A stretch of DNA of 14,349 nt, from NCBI GenBank assembly GCA_011391455.1, contig JAABQN010000028.1:1-14349 (forward strand), written 5' to 3'. Source of the stretch: Nitrospiraceae bacterium. Its GTDB lineage: Bacteria; Nitrospirota; Nitrospiria; Nitrospirales; Nitrospiraceae. Below, one piece after another: positions 13,625 through 14,349 of this stretch (the stretch's first letter is position 1; each line of letters opens with the position of its first letter). The notes under the pieces are model-generated. The model worked only from the letters and a program-made list of their open reading frames with translations. It had not been told where the DNA came from and made no database searches. A program made the translations under genes and the position numbers.

Positions 13625-14349
13625 ATGCCGCCTTCTCCACCTTCGACAGAGCAGCGGTCCCAAGTGGAAGGGCTCACCCCGCAAAGGCTCAACGTGCAGG
13701 ATGGTTCTCGACAGTCGCCTGAGCATGATTCCAAGGTTCAAACCATCAAACTTGCCTTGAACCAGGTCGACTTTTTTTACGGAGATCGCCAGGCACTTTT
13801 CAAAATCAATATCGAGATCGTCCAAAATCAGGTCACGTCGTTCATCGGGCCATCCGGCTGTGGAAAATCAACCCTGCTGCGATGCCTCAATCGGCTCAAC
13901 GACTTGGTTGAAGGGTCTCGATTGGAAGGCAGCATGCTGCTCGACGGAACAGATATCTACGGTCCTGATGTGGATATCACCGACCTCAGAAAACGTGTCG
14001 GGATGGTCTTTCAGAAATCAAACCCCTTTCCGAAATCGATCTACGAAAACGTGGCCTATGGACCGCGTCTTCATGGTATCAAAAACCGTGGTCAGTTGGA
14101 TCAGATCGTGGAAGAAGGGCTGAAAGGCGCAGGGCTCTGGGAAGAAGTGAAGGATCGTCTCCAAGCGAGCGCCTTCGGTCTCTCCGGGGGGCAACAACAA
14201 CGGCTCTGTATCGCCCGCGCGCTTGCGGTCAAACCGGATGTCCTGTTGATGGACGAACCCTGCTCAGCGCTGGACCCTGTGGCCACCGCCAAAATTGAAG
14301 AACTACTCTTTTCCTTGAAGCAAGACCTGACGGTTGTTATTGTCACCCA
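13625..14349 (+). CDS. pstB: Phosphate ABC transporter ATPase PstB (3' end cut by window)
   Basis: ATP-binding subunit that powers phosphate import, with 241 codons visible and the frame still open at the window end. The ATG at 13625 lies 9 bases after the pstA stop, with GAGGG at 13615-13619. Motifs in order are Walker A GPSGCGKS (75-82), Q-loop Gln130 in GMVFQKSNPFPKSIYEN, the ABC signature LSGGQQQR (186-193), Walker B VLLMDEP (206-212) and the D-loop CSALDP. LVEGSRLEGSMLLDG and FPKSIYENVAYGPRLHG are typical of PstB. The switch His expected just after VIVT is beyond the window. An N-terminal tail of about 40 polar residues precedes the ABC fold and is longer than in E. coli PstB. Confidence 0.95.
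   Translation, partial: MPPSPPSTEQRSQVEGLTPQRLNVQDGSRQSPEHDSKVQTIKLALNQVDFFYGDRQALFKINIEIVQNQVTSFIGPSGCGKSTLLRCLNRLNDLVEGSRLEGSMLLDGTDIYGPDVDITDLRKRVGMVFQKSNPFPKSIYENVAYGPRLHGIKNRGQLDQIVEEGLKGAGLWEEVKDRLQASAFGLSGGQQQRLCIARALAVKPDVLLMDEPCSALDPVATAKIEELLFSLKQDLTVVIVT

Overview
The window reads as one continuous plus-strand stretch of a moderately GC-rich Gram-negative chromosome. It holds two blocks: the distal half of a type II secretion system (T2SS) operon, and a Pho-regulated high-affinity phosphate uptake locus. My best guess for the host is Nitrospira or a close relative (Nitrospirota). This rests on remembered resemblance: Pseudomonas-like large PstC and PstA proteins, a PilM-like GspL, and short 'word' repeats at gene junctions. 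It is an inference, not a measured assignment.

Region 1 (1-6343) is the T2SS block in the order gspG-H-I-J-N-L-M-K. The four pseudopilins G, H, I and J each have a prepilin peptidase site with Phe at +1 and Glu at +5. GspK lacks the +5 Glu, as is usual for it. GspN is an inner-membrane protein of the AsmA-like type. GspL joins a PilM-like actin-fold domain to a PilN-like periplasmic domain, and GspM is PilO-like. Most genes overlap or nearly touch (I/J, J/N, L/M, M/K), so they are probably translated as one operon. The genes expected upstream (secretin, ATPase, GspF, GspC) are outside the window. Positions 1-83 hold no gene that I can name.

Region 2 (6344-14349) is the phosphate block: an OprP/OprO-type porin, PstS, a small lipoprotein of unknown function, PstC, PstA and PstB (cut off by the window end). 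Both the porin and pstS have 11-bp-phased TGTAAC/TGTCAT repeats upstream that look like PhoB boxes. The porin would admit phosphate through the outer membrane, PstS would bind it in the periplasm, and PstCAB would import it. PstC carries a large beta-propeller-like periplasmic insert and PstA a coiled-coil periplasmic insert. No phoU, phoB or phoR is visible.

The most unusual feature is a set of short repeated-word arrays. They lie in the gspG leader, in the gspH leader, inside gspG (an in-frame 24-bp tandem duplication beside the calcium-loop region), between gspN and gspL (a 13-bp inverted repeat), and after gspK (another 13-bp inverted repeat). A 43-codon open stretch between the lipoprotein gene and pstC resembles the end of a PAS domain and may be gene debris. 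The same gap also holds a 14-bp perfect palindrome and an 8-G run that forms the pstC ribosome-binding site. I found no RNA genes, CRISPR arrays, insertion sequences or clear intrinsic terminators.
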